From contig CAVTTR010000004.1 in assembly GCA_963737745.1 (NCBI GenBank), positions 1 to 64,000 of the forward strand: a DNA stretch of 64,000 bases, written 5' to 3'. The notes under the pieces were generated by a model. It was not told the origin of the DNA, did not search any database, and worked only from the letters and a program-made list of their open reading frames with translations. Origin of the DNA: Bog-473 sp963737745 (GTDB lineage Bacteria; Actinomycetota; Acidimicrobiia; Acidimicrobiales; RAAP-2). Numbering within the stretch: position 1 is the first letter of the stretch; the number at the start of each line of letters is the position of its first letter. Shown in pieces: positions 46,349-55,736 of the stretch. The position numbers and the translations under genes were made by a program.

Positions 46349-47194
46349 TCAGATTGGGGCAATATCCATGTCCGCCAGCTCACGCTCGGCCCAGAAGACC
46401 CGACCGGTATATTCAGCTGGGTTCTCACACGCGGCGAAGTAGACCATCATCCGCGCCGGGGTCGACATCGGCACCGGACGGCCATTTATCTGGTCATCGG
46501 GTACGCCCTCAAGTCGCTTCGCAACGATCTCGGTCTCGACCCACCCCGGATGCATAGTGATTACGAACACGTTCTTCGCTGCGAGCTCGGGTGCTATGAC
46601 GTTGTCGAGGCGGTCCAGCGCGCGCTTGCTGGCGAAATAGCCGGGTACGGCCAGGTTGCGCCCATTCGCGGCCTGGGCCGCCACCGACTCCTCCTGCTGC
46701 CGGAAGACCTCGCCGCTGCCGGTCGTGATATTGACGATGCGTCCACCACCGCGGCTTTCCATGATCGGCACGACCAGCTGCATCAGGGTGAAGGGCGCGT
46801 GCAAGTTGACGTCGAACTGGTACTTCCACTCGTCCAACGTGAGGGTCATGAACGACTTGCTCCAGCTATCGCCGACGGTCGCGGCCGCGTTGTTCACGAG
46901 GACGTCCACGCCACCGAAGCGCTCGACCGCCCCAGCGACCAAGCCTTTGAGGTCTTCCTGGTTGGCCAGATCGGTCTGGACCGCGATGGCCTCGGCTCCT
47001 ATAGCCTCGATCTCGGCCAACGCCTCGCCGAGAGTGCCGGGCAGCGTATCGTGGGGACCGACGGTCCGGGCTGCGATTACCACCTTGGCGCCGCGCTTGG
47101 CGAAATACAGTGCCGCCAATCGGCCCATCCCCCGGCTCGCCCCCGTGATCACGACTACCTTGCCGGCGAGGTCGACTTCCTTCTGACGTTCCAC
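46349..47194 (-). CDS. Short-chain dehydrogenase/reductase
   Basis: About 281 residues. GTG 47194 behind GGAGAGGAGAGC is preferred over the open-frame start at 47233. Cofactor loop TGASRGMG, VVIAARTVGP (NADP-type), NNAA, NITTGSGE (catalytic Ser region) and YFASK (Tyr-Lys). An atypically long insert (FRQQEESVAAQAANGRNLAV) precedes the catalytic Tyr. Likely an NADP-dependent alcohol/ketone oxidoreductase or hydroxyacyl dehydrogenase. Substrate unknown. Confidence 0.86.
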   Translation of the reverse strand: MERQKEVDLAGKVVVITGASRGMGRLAALYFAKRGAKVVIAARTVGPHDTLPGTLGEALAEIEAIGAEAIAVQTDLANQEDLKGLVAGAVERFGGVDVLVNNAAATVGDSWSKSFMTLTLDEWKYQFDVNLHAPFTLMQLVVPIMESRGGGRIVNITTGSGEVFRQQEESVAAQAANGRNLAVPGYFASKRALDRLDNVIAPELAAKNVFVITMHPGWVETEIVAKRLEGVPDDQINGRPVPMSTPARMMVYFAACENPAEYTGRVFWAERELADMDIAPI

Positions 47195-47568
47195 GCGCTC
47201 TCCTCTCCATGTCGCCGCTTGGAACGGGTTCACGAGATTACCACTCGACAGAAATTGGGCGAAGGCTGCGGTGACCGCATCTGGAGTGAGAAAGAGACCC
47301 TTGAGAGATTGGTGGAGCGCAAATGGATACCGGTTTATCCGGTGTCGAGAGGCGCCACGACCTCGACTTCCGCAAGCAATCCGCAGCGAGCGAGTTCCTC
47401 ATTCCGGCGCCAAAGTTGTTCGACAGTATTGCCAACCACCGTGTATGCGGATTTCGGATCCATACCAGCCATTGAACGAGTCGGGTCGACCCCTGACACG
47501 CACTGGACCTTGGGCGTAGTGTGGGCGGGGAACGTCCGGACATGCGTTCTACACACTGGGGGTACATC

Positions 47569-48171
47569 GTGGCAAGGATCCAACCAGTACCGTGGGACGA
47601 CCTCCCCGAGGAGGTGCGCGAGCACATCGAAGTGGGGCGACGCCGGGGAACGGTGTCGGGCGACAGCATGCCTGTTTTCGCTCACAGCCCTTACGTCGCG
47701 CTGGACATTCTCGACCGATCCGAAGGTCGATACCGGCAAGGTCGGCTGGGCGGACGTCTCGGGGAGCTCATACGGTTGCGCAGCGCGCAGATAGCGGCGT
47801 GCGGACCCTGCTCGCTGGCGCGAAAGGATCCTTCGGTGAGCGAAGAGGACGTAGCCTGCCTAATCGACCCGGAGCACTCTGGCCTACAGGCTCATGAGGT
47901 TCTCGCCTTGAAGGCGGTCGATCTCATGGCAACCGACCACGATGCCATCGATGAGGCGTTTCTGCTGACGCTGGCGGAGCAATTCGATACGGAGGAGATT
48001 GTCGAACTTCTCTACCGGGCGGGACAATCCGTCGGCAGCCATCGGTTCGTACATGTACTGGACGTGCTTGGCAACACCGAACCGGTCCTCGGCTACGACC
48101 CGACGGCGGTTCAGACGTCATGGGAGCGCGCGTACGCCTCCACCTCTGACCACGCCAGCCAACGGACGTAG
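47569..48171 (+). CDS. Carboxymuconolactone decarboxylase-family (AhpD-like) protein
   Basis: About 200 residues. Start GTG 47569 behind CTGGGGGTACATC, since VARIQPVPWDDLPEEV is the usual N-terminal strand. The core helix LGELIRLRSAQIAACGPCSLARK has a CGPC pair typical of AhpD-like peroxidase/decarboxylase members; a second part is EEIVELLYRAGQSVGSHRF. Function could be alkylhydroperoxide reduction or lactone decarboxylation. No pathway partner can be named. Confidence 0.75.
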   Translation: MARIQPVPWDDLPEEVREHIEVGRRRGTVSGDSMPVFAHSPYVALDILDRSEGRYRQGRLGGRLGELIRLRSAQIAACGPCSLARKDPSVSEEDVACLIDPEHSGLQAHEVLALKAVDLMATDHDAIDEAFLLTLAEQFDTEEIVELLYRAGQSVGSHRFVHVLDVLGNTEPVLGYDPTAVQTSWERAYASTSDHASQRT

Positions 48172-48437
48172 ACCAAGGGGACGACAGGCCACATACGTGA
48201 CGAGAGCGTGGAATTCGTGCAGCTCGGTCCGATTCCCCCGTTTCGGCACCAAATTGGATTGTGTTGCGTTCGTGGAGCTTCGCGGTGATCGAGGACCTGA
48301 TCACTTGTCGCCAGGCATGAAGCCCGGATGTTTCATTTTTCTTGTGGGCACTTAGCGACCGGCTGCGGAAGTCACCCCTTGCGACTACAGTCATGCCCAT
48401 CTGGGCCTCGGCCGAGGCATTCCAACGAGGGGGCGAT

Positions 48438-49668
48438 ATGACATACCAACCATTGAAGGGCGTCAAGATGGTGGAGGTCGCCCAAATTTACGTTCACCCC
48501 CGCCGCAGGTGCGGTGCTCACTGACTGGGGCGCGGACGTGATCAAAGTCGAGCACGCTGTGACCGGTGACGCGCAGCGCGGCTTGCGTCTCGGGACGGGT
48601 AGTGCAGCCGCAGGCTCATTCCAACCGCTGATGGAGCACCCGAACCGAGGTAAGCGGAGCATAGGTCTGGCGCTGGAGACGCCCGGAGGTCACGCGGTCC
48701 TCATGGACTTGGTGCGAGACGCCGATGTTTTCCTGATCAACTTTCTTCCCGACGCCCGGCGCCGGCTTCACCTTGAGCTTGAGGACATCAGGAAAGCCAA
48801 TCCGAACATCGTCTACGTCAGAGGAAGCGCCCACGGTCAGCGCGGCCCGGACGCCGAGAAGGGCGGATTTGACGGTTCGACCTTCTGGTGTCGGACAGGG
48901 AGCGCCTGGTCCACGACACCAAGCGATTCTCCGCGAGTGATCAACCAGCCGGCAGGGGCGTACGGCGACTCCATCGGAGGTATGACGATCGCCGGCGGCA
49001 TCGCGGCCGCGCTATTCGCTCGAGAGCGGACCGGCGAAACGTCCGTGGTCGACGTCTCTCTCATGAGCGTCGGTGCCTGGATGATGGGACTGAGCCTGAC
49101 CAGCGCAATGCTCACCAACTCGGTGCAACCGCCTCCCCCTCTTGACTCACCAATGAACATTGCTGTGAACCCAACGGTTGGCATGTTCCGAACTTCCGAC
49201 CAGCGCTGGATTACTTTGATGATGCTTCAGCCCGGCCGCTACTTTCCTGACGTGTGCCGCCACTTGGGTCTCGAACATCTCTTGGAAGATGAACGCTTTC
49301 AAACGGCCGAAGGACTCATGGCCAACGCTGCGGAGGCCGGCCAGGCGGTCGCCGAAGCCTTCGCCCAGAAGCCGTATTCGTACTGGGTCGAGCATCTCCG
49401 CACGATGGAGGGCCAATGGGCGCCGGTTCAGGACCCCTTGGAGCTCTCGGTGGATTCGCAGATGGAGCCCAACGGGTACATCCTTCCCGTGACCGACCTC
49501 GAAGGAAACCAGCGGCACTTGGTTGCCAGCCCGGTTCAGTTCGACGAAACACCGCCGACGCTCACCCGTGCCCCGCAGTTTGCCGAACACACCGACGAGA
49601 TCCTTCGCGAGTTTGGTCGAACTGAAGACGAAATCATTCAACTCAAGATCGATGGTGCCTGCACGTAG
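48438..49668 (+). CDS. CaiB/BaiF CoA-transferase, one +1 frameshift
   Basis: ATG 48438 behind CGAGGGGGCGAT. The N-terminal MTYQPLKGVKMVEVAQ is in one frame; after an extra base near 48488 the protein goes on as FTFTPAAGAVLTDWGADVIKVEHAVTGDAQRG. The family-III pattern continues: LGLALETPGGHAVLMDLVRDADVFLINF, IVYVRGSAHGQRGPDAEKGGFD (Asp motif), GGMTIAGGIAAALFARERTGE. The protein transfers CoA between carboxylic acids, typical of carnitine, bile acid and steroid breakdown. About 410 residues in total when the frame is corrected, the usual length. A sibling remnant lies at 14951. Confidence 0.8.
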
Positions 49669-49749
49669 AAGAAAGCCTACATCCTCTTTGCACGGGCGGT
49701 CTATGCCTAGAAAAGGTATCGAATGAGAAGGACGACCCAGTTCTGCCCG

Positions 49750-49792
49750 CTAGACCGCTCTTACTAGACCGCTCTTAGAAGGGCGGTCCGAC
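49750..49792. repeat. Tandem 14-bp repeat and hairpin downstream of CaiB
   Basis: CTAGACCGCTCTTA occurs twice back to back (49750-49763 and 49764-49777). The second copy continues into AGAAGGGCGGTC, which can pair with GACCGCTCTT to form a stem of about 9-10 bp (one G-T pair) at about 49767-49790. It may act as a terminator for the CaiB gene, though a T tract is missing. The remaining 49669-50150 stretch holds no supported gene. Confidence 0.5.
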
Positions 49793-50168
49793 CCGATCTC
49801 GGTGTCGTTGAGCAACATTGGTTCTTGAGGATGTGTGACGACACTGCAGCGTACGACTGACTCTCGACTGGGCCGAGCAGACGGCGCATCACCGATTGCC
49901 ACGGGACCATTTCCGGGCGTCCTCGTCCTACAAACGCTTGCGCCTTCGCTGTTCTTACAGTGGAGTTTGAGTTGACGAGTCCCTCGAAACGGCATTTTTG
50001 CAGCACTTCGGCGTCCGCCCCTAAGTAAAGAGGCTCCTGAACACAGCGGACCGAATTGCCGCCGTCCCCCCGATCGAACCGGCGGATGGGCGGGCTAAAG
50101 TTACGTTCTGACGGGTTAAAAAGACGCACGTCAACTCCCACGTTGGACAAACAGCAAAGGAGGCGGAC

Positions 50169-50399
50169 ATGGTGCTCGAACTAGCTCCTTCCGCCAAGCA
50201 GGACAGTGATGCATTCTTCTTGAAGCGTGGTCATTGCTTTCGAATCATCAAGTCAGAAGCGCTCCCCAGTACCCATTGCGATGGCGACGTCGTATGGAAA
50301 GGCCCCTGGCGCGATGTCAACGGGGAAATTTGGGTCGTCGAAGCGTGCGAGATTCACAAACCACATCAAGATGACGAGAGCAAACTCTCAGGCAGCTGA
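50169..50399 (+). CDS. Small hypothetical protein
   Basis: 76 residues. ATG 50169 follows AAAGGAGGCGGAC, one of the best ribosome-binding sites in the window, which is the main support. The sequence is acidic and mixed, with FRIIKSEALPSTHCDGDVVWKGPWRD and GEIWVVEACEIHK, ending in a Ser/Gly tail. It contains two Cys and several aromatic residues. I do not recognise a family. It is isolated between CaiB and the glycan operon. Confidence 0.55.
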   Translation: MVLELAPSAKQDSDAFFLKRGHCFRIIKSEALPSTHCDGDVVWKGPWRDVNGEIWVVEACEIHKPHQDDESKLSGS

Positions 50400-50623
50400 A
50401 GTCGAAGATTGCGAGAATCCATGGTTTGAGCCCGGCTAACGGTGCCGCTTTGACCCACCCGAGGCGAAGCCGGTGATGGAGTGGCGAGCGGTTTGGCAAA
50501 ACCAGGGTCCTCCTGCGGCCACCCTCGCAACGACGGTGAGTAAGCCTGGGCATCCATAGAGCCTCCCTTCCCCTCCACAGGGTCATACATGTGACGGAGC
50601 TATGCGGCCGTCAGTCGCGCCGT

Positions 50624-51721
50624 TTAGCCGCGCCCAAGGGCGATACCCGCCGCTTCGAGCTCATCGATGAAACCGTGACCCCAATCGATCGTCGTGCGCG
50701 GTGGCTCCCAGCCCCGGTCATTGAGGAGTCGGCGAACGTTACCGACGACCGAGGCCGGCGTGGAGAGGCACACCGCGGCGTCGCCGAGCTCCAACTCGTG
50801 CATGAGGTTCTCCCGACCATGGCCCGGCACGATATCGAGCAGAACCATGCGTCGCCCGATCACTCGGGCCTCCCGGCAGGTGTCCCCCGAGCTCGTGACA
50901 ACGACGTCACTCGCTGCCATGAGTACCGAGACCTGATCGGTATATCCCAACGAGCGCAACCTCGGGTAGTCACGGGCAACGGTGTCTAATCGTGCACGCA
51001 GGCTCTCATTGGACCCGCTCACGGCGAGCACCCACCACCCTTCGGATGCGAGGGCGCGAGCTATGTCGTCTAGAGGCCCTAATCCCCAGGCCCCTGACAT
51101 CAAGAGGACGCAGGGGGCATCGGCGGGGATTTTCAACGTCACGCGTGCATCTGCTTGGACGGGGGCTGCGTAAAATTCTGGGCGCACTGGCGCCTCCACC
51201 ACATTGACCCGGGCGTCAGGGCAATAGCGACGCACGGAGGCCGCGGCCAAGTCCGAGGTGACGAGAAACAGGTCTGTCCCCTCATGAACCCACATCCTGT
51301 GAGCGTACGAATCAGTCATGAAAACCACAGTGGCCAGGTCGGGTCGATCTTGCTTGAGGTGGACGGCTGCGGAGGCCCCGGTGGCAAAGACCGACAGGAC
51401 CAAGTCGGGAACGTAATCATCAACCTCTGCGATGAGTCTGGGCAACATTACTTTGACCGCCGCCCGATCCATGAACCGGCCCAGCGATCCGTTCCCCCGA
51501 AGCTGCGAGAAGTGAAAGCCGTCATACACGGGCGAAATGGAGAGCAAGCTCCGGAACACGAAGTTTCCGACGGCGGAGGGGCCTCCGCCGAGCATCGGCA
51601 TGCAATCGACGATCTTGCTCTCCACTCCGTATGGCAAAAGCGCCGCAGCACAAGCCTCGGCCAGGGTGTCATGTCCGGCCCCGAATTTGCCGGAGAGGAA
51701 CAGTGCTCGCTTGACCGTCAC
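50624..51721 (-). CDS. Glycosyltransferase, MGDG-synthase/UgtP type
   Basis: 365 residues. N-terminal LFLSGKFGAGHDTLAEACAAAL is the nucleotide-sugar lipid glycosyltransferase entry (SxxxGxGH), then FMTDSYAHRMWVHEGTDLFLV, a mid-chain hinge LMSGAWGLGPLDDIARAL, and SSGDTCREARVIGRRMVLLDIVPGHGREN, the donor-binding site. It likely adds a sugar to a lipid or lipid-linked carrier at the membrane. Its start overlaps the stop of the deacetylase gene by 4 bp, so it is the last gene of the 50.6-54.6 kb operon. Confidence 0.82.
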   Translation of the reverse strand: MTVKRALFLSGKFGAGHDTLAEACAAALLPYGVESKIVDCMPMLGGGPSAVGNFVFRSLLSISPVYDGFHFSQLRGNGSLGRFMDRAAVKVMLPRLIAEVDDYVPDLVLSVFATGASAAVHLKQDRPDLATVVFMTDSYAHRMWVHEGTDLFLVTSDLAAASVRRYCPDARVNVVEAPVRPEFYAAPVQADARVTLKIPADAPCVLLMSGAWGLGPLDDIARALASEGWWVLAVSGSNESLRARLDTVARDYPRLRSLGYTDQVSVLMAASDVVVTSSGDTCREARVIGRRMVLLDIVPGHGRENLMHELELGDAAVCLSTPASVVGNVRRLLNDRGWEPPRTTIDWGHGFIDELEAAGIALGRG

Positions 51722-52482
51722 GGCAAAATTCCGACCAACTCGTCGAGCGTGAGGGCTGACAGACCGCGACGATGGAGATCTTCGGCGATGGGACCGAGAG
51801 CCTCAGTGGCGCGCCGCGACGACCCCGGCGGCGCCTGCACGTCAGCATCGTGGAGCAGGACGATTCCTCCCGGGCCAACCCCTGCTTGGACCCGTCGTGC
51901 GACGCTGCTCGAATCAGGCTCGTCCCACTCCCTGCCCCAGGCAGACCACAACACCAGGCGAAGGTTATGACGCCGGGCTTCCATCATGGTCGCTCCACTC
52001 GTCTGACCAAACGGTGGGCGAAACCAGCGGGGGCGGTTGCCCACTTGCTCCAAGGCCTCGATGGCCGAATCGAGATCCGCCCGCACCCACTGGGGTGATC
52101 GCACAAAATGATGCTCGTGGCGAAATCCGTGCGTCTCAACCTGGTGCCCCCGTTGGCGGATCTCGCTCACCAGTGCCGGATGTTTTACCACCTGCTCGCC
52201 GAGACAGAAGAAGGTGGCGGACAAGGACAGCTGCTCGAGCCGGTCAAGCACCTGCGGGGTGGTGCGCGGGTCCGGTCCGTCATCGAAGGTCAGGGCCACA
52301 CCGCTTACGTTGGTTCCTCGCCACCGGCAGAGATCGGCGGGAAGCGCGGCGATGGGCACCCACTGCCCCAGGCTGACCACGCTCGGCACCATGTGCGCGG
52401 CCGCGACGAGTCCGAGCGCGCCACTCAAGATCCGTGCCGTAGACGCGTGCCGGGGGGGCGACAAGCCTCGGGCTGAGGACAT
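51718..52482 (-). CDS. Polysaccharide deacetylase
   Basis: 254 residues from ATG 52482, which overlaps the epimerase stop by one base (TGATG). After a hydrophobic N-terminal segment (ILSGALGLVAAAHMVPSVV, signal or membrane anchor) the NodB-type domain has ALTFDDGPDPRTT, ETHGFRHEHHF and RWFRPPFGQTS, covering the metal and catalytic sites. It removes acetyl groups from N-acetyl sugars of a cell-envelope glycan. The final gene overlaps it by ATGA. Confidence 0.88.
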   Translation of the reverse strand: MSSARGLSPPRHASTARILSGALGLVAAAHMVPSVVSLGQWVPIAALPADLCRWRGTNVSGVALTFDDGPDPRTTPQVLDRLEQLSLSATFFCLGEQVVKHPALVSEIRQRGHQVETHGFRHEHHFVRSPQWVRADLDSAIEALEQVGNRPRWFRPPFGQTSGATMMEARRHNLRLVLWSAWGREWDEPDSSSVARRVQAGVGPGGIVLLHDADVQAPPGSSRRATEALGPIAEDLHRRGLSALTLDELVGILP

Positions 52483-53411
52483 CACGCCGAGCTGGGGTGG
52501 CCTATGGGGTCTTCTTCGGCTAGCCACTCGACATAACGGCGCATGCCGTCGTCGAAGGACATTTGAGGCGTCCAGCCCAGGATCCGATCTGCCTTGTCCA
52601 CCGAAATAACGCGCCCGGCGTAATCACCCGGCCGAGCCGGTATGTACTCGATTTCAGCCAGGGAATCGGTCAGTTCGCAGGCCAACTCTGCGGCATGGCG
52701 AATGCTCACTGGCGCTGGACCCTCAAGGTTGAATATCTGGTCGGCACCCGCCTCACTCAGTGCCAGCACATGGGCTTCGGCCAGGTCTTCGACGTAGATG
52801 TAGTTGCGGAATTGCAGGCCATCACCATGAATCGTGATCTTTTCGCCGGACCGGGCTCGTTGCAGGAACTGAGGAATCGCTAGCTCTTTGCGCATCCGGG
52901 GCCCAAATGGAATGCCATAGCGCAGGATCGTATAGGGCAGCCCGTACAGCTCTCCGAAACTTGTAACAACAAGTTCGGCGGCGATCTTCGATGCCGTGTA
53001 GACGTGTTCGCTGCCGGTGGAGGCCAGCGGTGTCTCTTCCCTCATGGGGCCATCGCCAGAGGCAGCCGAATACACCCACACTGTGCTTGCCAATACGAGG
53101 CGTCCGAGCCCATTACGTCGGGCGGCCTCACATACCCGGGCCGTGCCCACCACGTTCACCTCCATGGTTCCAACTGGATCGGCGTAGGCGTCGTTCACGT
53201 TGGCGACTGCGGCTAGGTGGAATACGGCATCGGTGCCTGCCATGGCCTCGGTCAGATTGGTCAGATCGGTCACGTCGGCGTCGAAATACCCAACATCAGG
53301 ACGATGGGGTGATCGGGTGTCGATAACCACAACTTCGTGACCGTCTGCCATCAGGTAATCGACCACATGCGATCCGATGAAGCCTGACCCGCCCGTCACA
53401 GAAACCTTCAC
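52482..53411 (-). CDS. NAD-dependent nucleotide-sugar epimerase/dehydratase
   Basis: 309 residues of extended SDR type: VTGGSGFIGSHVVDYL at the start, DAVFHLAAVANVNDAY, STVWVYSAAS, and VYTASKIAAELVV with catalytic Tyr-Lys. GDGLQFRNYIYVEDLAEAH and LGWTPQMSFDDGMRRYVEWL match UDP-glucose 4-epimerase-type relatives. It makes or modifies a nucleotide sugar. Overlaps the DegT gene by 4 bp (ATGA) and the deacetylase by 1 bp. Confidence 0.88.
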   Translation of the reverse strand: MKVSVTGGSGFIGSHVVDYLMADGHEVVVIDTRSPHRPDVGYFDADVTDLTNLTEAMAGTDAVFHLAAVANVNDAYADPVGTMEVNVVGTARVCEAARRNGLGRLVLASTVWVYSAASGDGPMREETPLASTGSEHVYTASKIAAELVVTSFGELYGLPYTILRYGIPFGPRMRKELAIPQFLQRARSGEKITIHGDGLQFRNYIYVEDLAEAHVLALSEAGADQIFNLEGPAPVSIRHAAELACELTDSLAEIEYIPARPGDYAGRVISVDKADRILGWTPQMSFDDGMRRYVEWLAEEDPIGHPSSA

Positions 53412-54559
53412 TTTTTTGCCGCCTCTTTCATAGTTCGATCCGCCAGCACGGTCGCCAAACTTTCCACGACATAGTCAGCTTCGTCGTCGGTCATGTCCGA
53501 GTGAACAGGTAAGCAGATATGTCGAGCGCAGACGTCATCCGCCACCGGAAACGAATTCCGACCGAGATCGGCAAAAATCGGCTGGCGATGGAGGGGCGAC
53601 GCATATACCTCACCTGAAAGCGAGACTCCCATCCCTTCGGACATCTCACGCTTCAGTTCGGCGCGATCGATGCCCGGGTCCAGCAGAACGACGTACTTAT
53701 AGAAGTTCGACACCGAGGCCCCAGGGATCGAAAGAGACTGGCATCCGGACATGTGCGCCAGTGCCTCGTCATAACGAGCAGCAACACGTCGGCGTGTCGC
53801 GATCGCGTCATTGAGATGGGATAGGTGGATCAATCCCACGGCGGCGTGCAGCTCGCTCATCCTCCAGGCGTAACCCATCCTGATGTGATCTCCACCCAAG
53901 AAACCAGCTTTCCCTTGGTCGCGATAGACGATCGCTTCGTCTCGAAGCCCCTCATCCCCGGTCACGATCATCCCCCCTTCGCCGCTGGTCATTACCTTCG
54001 TCGGGTAAAAGGAAAACGCAGCTGCGTGGCCGAAAGTTCCGGCAGCTCGGCCGTCGAAACTGGCACCATGGGCATGGGCCGCATCTTCGATCAGAACGAC
54101 TCCTCGGCGTTCGCAGATGGAGCGTATGGCGTCGATGTCCGGAGAGATGAATCCACCGATATGGACGAGTATCACGGCTGCCGTTTGGGAGGTCAGTGCT
54201 GCTTCTAGTGTCTCGGGCGAAAGGGCCAGAGTCTCAGGGGAGACGTCCGCCAGGCGGGGAATGCCCCCTGCGTGGATGGCGGCGGCGGCTGTCGCAAAGA
54301 ACGTATTGGTCGGGATCACCACTTCTCGGCCCTTCACATCCAGGGTGCGGAGAATTATCTCAATTGCACTCGTGCCGCTGCTCACCGCTACCGCGTGAGG
54401 CACATTGTGCCGAAGAGCAAAAGCCTCCTCGAAATCCCGAGTTCGCTGACCAAGAGTGAGGGAGCCATCCTGCAGCGATTGATCGATCATGCGCAGGATC
54501 TCCTGGCGATCCTGAGGGGAGAAGACAATCCGGGCGGCTGGTATACGGGACACTGTCAT
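53408..54559 (-). CDS. DegT/DnrJ/EryC1/StrS-type sugar aminotransferase
   Basis: 383 residues. PLP-binding Lys in FSFYPTKVMTSGEGGMI, other family motifs AVSSGTSAIEI, PTNTFFATAAAAIHAG, VLIEDAAHAHGAS and WRMSELHAAVGL, plus FYKYVVLLDP. It transaminates a 3- or 4-keto nucleotide sugar. As first gene of the operon (ATG 54559) it points to an amino-sugar product, consistent with a downstream N-deacetylase. No signal peptide. Confidence 0.92.
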   Translation of the reverse strand: MTVSRIPAARIVFSPQDRQEILRMIDQSLQDGSLTLGQRTRDFEEAFALRHNVPHAVAVSSGTSAIEIILRTLDVKGREVVIPTNTFFATAAAAIHAGGIPRLADVSPETLALSPETLEAALTSQTAAVILVHIGGFISPDIDAIRSICERRGVVLIEDAAHAHGASFDGRAAGTFGHAAAFSFYPTKVMTSGEGGMIVTGDEGLRDEAIVYRDQGKAGFLGGDHIRMGYAWRMSELHAAVGLIHLSHLNDAIATRRRVAARYDEALAHMSGCQSLSIPGASVSNFYKYVVLLDPGIDRAELKREMSEGMGVSLSGEVYASPLHRQPIFADLGRNSFPVADDVCARHICLPVHSDMTDDEADYVVESLATVLADRTMKEAAKK

Positions 54560-55092
54560 GTGATCAGTTCTGCCTCAGCATTGATCGGATTACCCGCAAT
54601 TAAGAAGGGGGCGCGCACCTACGAATACTCGGGATCGGACAGTGAGAAGCGACTCATTCACGTCGCAAGGATTCACCGGCAGCGCTACGTCCGTCAAGCT
54701 GCCCGATGGGCGAGCACTTGGGATTGCGCAGCAAACGTTCGTTGGGAAGTTTGGCATTGAGTAATTCGTCCCCCTTGTTCGCACGTCGTGCTGGATATCC
54801 CATTGACCTCTACCACAACGGCTCGACCACGTTGAGGACACCTTGGCCTTACTCTCAAGAGGCGGACCTCCTAGGCATCCACTGTCGGCGTCGCAAAAGG
54901 GACGCACGACGGCGACGCGGTCACAGATCCCGAGGAACCATACTGCAAAGTAAGTCTGTCTGAAACTGAAGCAACGCCAAGCCCAATGGCGGTGGACAAC
55001 GACTTTGAGTGAAGGAGTGAGGATCCGCGTTTTGCCATCCAAAACCTGGGTAACGCCCTTCTGACCGGCTCGCTCTGTTCGAAGGCGCATGT
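54560..55092. other. Intergenic region before the regulatory ATPase
   Basis: About 530 bp without a supported gene. It should hold the promoter of the glycan operon (minus) and that of the 55093 gene (plus). No clear box found. Confidence 0.4.
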
Positions 55093-55446
55093 ATGGCCAA
55101 TGAAATACCGATTGATGGTTTGGCCGACGCCCGCCGTATCATCCGTACCCGTTTGCAGCACCAGTCTGCCGAGACAATTGAGATAGCCACGCTTCTCACG
55201 AACGAGCTCGTCGCCAACGCACTACAACATGGTTCAGGGAAGCCAAGGCTCTCGATCGAGATTGCACCGTCCCAACTTCTCGTGCGCGTGGTCGATGACG
55301 ACCCAACCGTGGACTTGGCGCCTCTCACTACCAGCGTGACAAGTGAACGCGGCCGCGGCTTGGCGATCGTCAATGCCCTCGCAACGGCATGGGGCGTCGT
55401 ACCATGCTTGCCCGGCAAGGTGGTCTGGTTCTCGCTCGACGTTTGA
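55093..55446 (+). CDS. RsbW/anti-sigma-type ATP-binding regulator
   Basis: 117 residues with a GHKL ATPase fold: N box LLTNELVANALQHG, G1-like VRVVDDDP and G2-like SERGRGLAIVNALATAWG. It lacks a kinase histidine domain and resembles stand-alone Ser/Thr regulators that bind anti-anti-sigma or sigma factors. Start ATG 55093. Partner factors are not seen in the window. It could act in cell-envelope stress, but that is guesswork. Confidence 0.75.
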   Translation: MANEIPIDGLADARRIIRTRLQHQSAETIEIATLLTNELVANALQHGSGKPRLSIEIAPSQLLVRVVDDDPTVDLAPLTTSVTSERGRGLAIVNALATAWGVVPCLPGKVVWFSLDV

Positions 55447-55473
55447 CACACCTGATGGGTGGGTGTCGCTCGT

Positions 55474-55617
55474 TCATAGCGAGTTGATAGGCCCGTCGGG
55501 CACCTTCCACGTGTAGCCGCAACCCCTGGGCGGAGAACACACCCGCCAGTTAGTCTCGGCCGTTGCCCACTCGGTGTCTTCATTGCCGCATTCAGGGCAT
55601 GGGAAATGGCCGTCCAT
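55474..55617 (-). CDS. Tiny putative zinc-ribbon protein
   Basis: A 47-residue ORF too short for routine calling, opposite strand to its neighbours. Reading from ATG 55617: FPCPECGNEDTEW, TNWRVCSPPRGCGYTWKVPDG. Cys7/Cys10 and Cys27/Cys33 (CPEC, C...GCG) could bind one zinc. The Shine-Dalgarno is weak, so expression is uncertain. A rubredoxin- or ribbon-like role can only be suggested by spacing. Confidence 0.4.
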   Translation of the reverse strand: MDGHFPCPECGNEDTEWATAETNWRVCSPPRGCGYTWKVPDGPINSL

Positions 55618-55736
55618 CGGCGGGTTGTTACCCCGAGGATGCTGCAATCAATCGACATCAGCGGATGAAGAGGACGCGGTTAGACAAGCGCAAGAGGCGG
55701 GTAAGAGAGGATCCCCGACCCAAAGGAGGCATAGCC

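Noticed and set aside
46313..47794. Plus-strand frame of about 490 codons across SDR and CMD-like genes
   Set aside because: Antisense of the SDR, and the end overlaps the CMD-like gene in another frame.
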